Positions 61,029-64,000 of a stretch of 64,000 nt of DNA are shown here, in pieces. Every line of letters starts with the position of its first letter. The stretch's first letter is position 1. Under the pieces are notes generated by a model, which was not told the origin of the DNA, made no database searches, and worked only from the letters and a program-made list of their open reading frames with translations. Both the position numbers and the translations under genes were made by a program. The stretch spans positions 310,001 to 374,000 of the forward strand of contig NZ_PHHA01000002.1 of the NCBI RefSeq assembly GCF_002795425.1, in the 5' to 3' direction. The DNA is from Conservatibacter flavescens (lineage in GTDB: Bacteria; Pseudomonadota; Gammaproteobacteria; Enterobacterales; Pasteurellaceae).

Positions 61029-61397
61029 CTAATTATTAAATTCAATAAAATTTTGCAACCATTGCATTTCTTGTGCAGAACCGCCAAATGCAACCACATC
61101 AAAGCGACAATCGGCTTCTTCTAAACTGGTGTCATGTTGCGCTAACCAAAGATTAGCCGCTTTAATCCATTTTTGCTGTTTTGCCCAATTGATACTTTCT
61201 AATGCTGTACCAAATTTTTGATTTTTACGCTGACGAACTTCAACAAAGACAAGAGTTTGCCCATCTTGCATAATCAAATCAATTTCACCACATTTAAATT
61301 GCTGATTTGCGGCAATAAACCGAAGTCCTTGAGATTCTAAAAAGAGGCGAGCTTGATACTCAAACTTCGCCCCTTGTTGACGCTTTAATGAAAACAT
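61029..61397 (-). CDS. yraN: YraN family (UPF0102) protein
   Basis: 122 residues of the UPF0102 family, a restriction-endonuclease-like fold. Motifs are [49 protein letters not shown], with E, D and EVR in the places of a nuclease active site. No activity is firmly established. It starts 2 bases after the lpoA stop. Confidence 0.92.
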   Translation of the reverse strand: MFSLKRQQGAKFEYQARLFLESQGLRFIAANQQFKCGEIDLIMQDGQTLVFVEVRQRKNQKFGTALESINWAKQQKWIKAANLWLAQHDTSLEEADCRFDVVAFGGSAQEMQWLQNFIEFNN

Positions 61398-61399
61398 AG

Positions 61400-63133
61400 T
61401 TAATTCAAAATTTTGATTTCACCATTTTCATATTGCATCCAAGTCATATCGCGTTCTACATTACAATTCGGTCCAGCACTTAATGTCCCCGTTAAACCCG
61501 TAATACTATAGCCTGGTACTTGACGTAACTCATTAAATTGATTGATTAACAACCAAGCATCCGATCCCATCGCATATAAACGCATTAAAGAATAATCGCC
61601 ATTTGTTAACGCTTCAACTTTCTTATATTGCTCAGAACTTGTATCTTTAAAGAATGGAATATCACTAAATTGTAACCCATTCATTAATAAGCGATATTCA
61701 GGGCCGTTATTGCTCGAATTACTACGAGAACTCGCATACAATTTCAAATTGCGGTTACTATTGTCAATCGCCGTTTTAATTGACGGTAAATTCTCACTTA
61801 AGGCAACAATATATAAGGCTTGTACATTTTGATTTAAGTTCTCTTGCAAAGCAAACACAATATCATCAGCGTTTGTATAGAAACGGATATTAGCATCTGT
61901 TGCGGCCAATTGTTGCCAACGAATATTAAATGCTGAAGCGGTACGTTGTCCTAAATCACTTTGTGGCACGATCACTAATGGCTCACGCACGCCATCATTC
62001 CACATTTTATTTGCCGCAGATTCTGCTTCATCTTCTGGTGATAAACCGTAGTAACATACTTGGGTTAATGCTCTAGAATTTGGTGTTGAATTTAACGCTA
62101 AAATATCTAATCCCTGAATATCACTGCTTAGCATGGTATCCACATTACTTTTAATTAATGGCCCAACTAAGGCAGTAATACCCGCTTGTTTAGCTTGTTC
62201 AACAATAGTTGCAACCGGTGTTGCCACTGTATCAAAAACTTGCACTGGCATTGCATTTTCACCACGTGCATCATCAAATCCTGATTTAATGGTATTTCCA
62301 ATCAATTGCGCATTACCACTAAGCGGCAATAACAAACCAATTTGATTTAATTGTGTCTGTTGGAAATTAAAAATACTTTGTAATTCCGTTGGGAATAAAT
62401 ACGCCGCAGTATGGCTAGGATAAGCGGCACGCCAATTTTGCAATGCTTCATTTAAACGCGCGGGTTGAGCAACATTATCGTTATAGGCCTTTGCCAATGC
62501 TAACCACCCTGCTAATGTCACATCGCCTTGCGCATCAGTATTATTGATGATCCCTTTATTTGCATGGCGCAATAATGCCCAAGTGCGGTCATTATTTTCT
62601 TGTTTTTTTTGCGTATCCGTCAACACCGCATCCATTTTACCGCGTGCACGCACTGCGCCGACTACGTCATAACGGTTTTCCGCGATACGTGCTTCTGTTT
62701 GGTAGTAGCGAGCCGTTTGTGACGGGCTTAATTGTGACAGGTTAATCGCTTTTAATTGAGATTCTGCTTTGTCATTTTGGCGTTTTACAGCAGCAATATC
62801 CGCTTCAATTAATGCTTTGTCTAATAACTGTTCCTTGTTCTCCACCTTACCCAATTCGGCTAATACCGCTTCTGCTTGTGAGATTTTATTTTCGGTCACA
62901 AGCACGCGAGCAGCCAAAAGCTGATAAGTGATTTTATCTTCTGGATTTTGTTGTTGTGCAACTCGTCCTAAATAAAAATCCGAACTGGCATGTGCATCAT
63001 TCTTTAATAAATCAGTTAAACCGCTACCAAAGCTAAAAAGCCCTCCTGTGGTACAACCTGCTAAAAATAACGCACAGAAAAAAGGCATTAATAGATTTTT
63101 AAAATTAATGCGTTGTAATAAAATAGTAGACAT
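61400..63133 (-). CDS. lpoA: Penicillin-binding protein activator LpoA
   Basis: Outer-membrane lipoprotein that activates PBP1a. It has 577 residues from ATG 63133, close to the Haemophilus influenzae length and shorter than E. coli LpoA. The lipobox LAGC is at about residues 23-26 ([14 protein letters not shown]). The N-terminal TPR-like half ([23 protein letters not shown]) is followed by a periplasmic-binding-protein-like half ([25 protein letters not shown]). In-frame ATGs upstream would place the signal peptide deep inside and are rejected. Confidence 0.94.
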   Translation of the reverse strand: MSTILLQRINFKNLLMPFFCALFLAGCTTGGLFSFGSGLTDLLKNDAHASSDFYLGRVAQQQNPEDKITYQLLAARVLVTENKISQAEAVLAELGKVENKEQLLDKALIEADIAAVKRQNDKAESQLKAINLSQLSPSQTARYYQTEARIAENRYDVVGAVRARGKMDAVLTDTQKKQENNDRTWALLRHANKGIINNTDAQGDVTLAGWLALAKAYNDNVAQPARLNEALQNWRAAYPSHTAAYLFPTELQSIFNFQQTQLNQIGLLLPLSGNAQLIGNTIKSGFDDARGENAMPVQVFDTVATPVATIVEQAKQAGITALVGPLIKSNVDTMLSSDIQGLDILALNSTPNSRALTQVCYYGLSPEDEAESAANKMWNDGVREPLVIVPQSDLGQRTASAFNIRWQQLAATDANIRFYTNADDIVFALQENLNQNVQALYIVALSENLPSIKTAIDNSNRNLKLYASSRSNSSNNGPEYRLLMNGLQFSDIPFFKDTSSEQYKKVEALTNGDYSLMRLYAMGSDAWLLINQFNELRQVPGYSITGLTGTLSAGPNCNVERDMTWMQYENGEIKILN

Positions 63134-63240
63134 AATTACTCCGTAAGGATTGATAAGCTCATTGTTGTCATACATTATTGTTAACAACAAAGGGATCTTA
63201 ACTTTCTCGACAATTAAAATCAAATTTAAAGACCTATATT

Positions 63241-64000
63241 ATGCAGAAATCATTCGGAATACTATACATCGTAGCAACCCCTATTGGAAATTTACAAGAC
63301 ATTACACAACGGGCCCTTGATACATTTCAATCAGTGGATCTGATTGCCGCAGAAGATACCCGTCACAGTGGGCTACTACTGAGCCATTATGGTATTAAAA
63401 AACCGTTTTTCGCCCTACATGATCATAATGAACAGCAAAAAGCCGACTTACTGGTAGAAAAATTACAACAAGGGGTGAATATTGCTCTTATCTCTGATGC
63501 GGGCACACCTTTAATCAGTGATCCTGGATTTCATTTAGTACGTAAATGTCGTCAAGCAGGCATCACGGTCAGCCCTCTACCTGGTGCTTGTGCCGCTATT
63601 ACAGCATTATGTGCGGCTGGAATTGCTTCTGATCGCTTTTGCTTTGAGGGATTTCTTCCGGCTAAATCAAAAGCCCGTTGTGATAAATTACAACGCTTAG
63701 TAGAAGAAGAACGTACATTGATTTTTTATGAGTCCACTCATCGTATTTTAGATACTTTAGAGGATATTAAAACGGTTTTCGGTGAAACACGTTATGTTGT
63801 ACTTGCCCGTGAGATTACAAAAACGTGGGAAACTATAACAGGTAACGAGGTAGCACAACTATTAGCATGGCTAAAAGCTGATCCCAATCGCACTAAAGGG
63901 GAAATGGTGCTCATTATTGAGGGTAAAATAAATTCTGAAGAAAAACAGTTTAATCCTCAAGCTATTCAAGCCCTCAAACTGATTAGTCAAGAACTCCCCC
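63241..64000 (+). CDS. rsmI: 16S rRNA (cytidine1402-2'-O)-methyltransferase RsmI (truncated by window)
   Basis: The first 253 codons are visible and the frame runs off the window. The tetrapyrrole-methylase fold shows [74 protein letters not shown] and FYESTHRI, all RsmI signatures. It modifies C1402 in the ribosomal P-site. It is divergent from lpoA, as in E. coli. Confidence 0.96.
   Translation, partial: MQKSFGILYIVATPIGNLQDITQRALDTFQSVDLIAAEDTRHSGLLLSHYGIKKPFFALHDHNEQQKADLLVEKLQQGVNIALISDAGTPLISDPGFHLVRKCRQAGITVSPLPGACAAITALCAAGIASDRFCFEGFLPAKSKARCDKLQRLVEEERTLIFYESTHRILDTLEDIKTVFGETRYVVLAREITKTWETITGNEVAQLLAWLKADPNRTKGEMVLIIEGKINSEEKQFNPQAIQALKLISQELP

Overview
This is a gene-dense stretch of chromosome from a gammaproteobacterium of the family Pasteurellaceae. 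The evidence is the 9-base DNA uptake signal AAGTGCGGT or its complement, present about thirty times (the Haemophilus influenzae type of signal), AT-rich codon use, and proteins and gene neighbourhoods typical of Haemophilus-like genomes. The species cannot be fixed from the sequence. No rRNA, convincing tRNA, insertion sequence, prophage or CRISPR array was seen.

Layout. 1-4106 (minus): pgi (cut by the window edge), alr and dnaB. 4369-6421 (plus): a compositionally foreign two-domain glycosyltransferase, broken in frame at a run of nine C and probably phase variable. 6570-16820 (minus): ytfK, aroG with a TrpR-type operator, lolCDE, a 2-hydroxyacid dehydrogenase, the prfA-prmC-sirB1-kdsA cluster, and fabA. 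17049-19859 (plus): a Lon-like protease, matP and a PEBP-family protein. 19993-25851 (minus): a DUF533 protein, hrpA, a BrnT/BrnA toxin-antitoxin pair and a DUF441 membrane protein. 26097-34436 (plus): an AEC transporter, rlmE-ftsH-folP-glmM, and a mesX-mesD pair for folate-independent methionine synthesis. 34556-35394 (minus): rplM-rpsI. 35711-44064 (plus): zapG, an HtrA protease, a MOSC protein, nrdA-nrdB and hemL. 44105-46135 (minus): an Mlc-like regulator and bioD. 46346-47749 (plus): asnS. 47878-50636 (minus): cysB, rluB, yciO. 51100-54714 (plus): ppk1-ppx. The end holds greA (minus), dacB (plus), cra (minus), der (plus), the lpoA-yraN-diaA-dolP cluster (minus) and the divergent, truncated rsmI (plus).

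Most genes are core housekeeping genes for translation, cell envelope, replication and nucleotide supply. Several neighbourhoods match Escherichia coli: fabA/lon-like/matP, mlc/bioD, rsmI/lpoA-yraN-diaA-dolP, ppk-ppx and rlmE-ftsH-folP-glmM. The accessory and more interesting parts are the phase-variable glycosyltransferase, the mesXD pair behind a perfect MetR-type site, BrnTA behind a long inverted repeat, and an Mlc-like repressor without the family's zinc motif. Many intergenic hairpins are built from two inverted uptake signals and probably act as terminators. Candidate operators read by eye include TrpR (aroG), MetR (mesX), a NrdR pair (nrdA), a sigma-E promoter (htrA), FabR/FadR-like sites (fabA) and a Pho-box-like repeat (ppk1).
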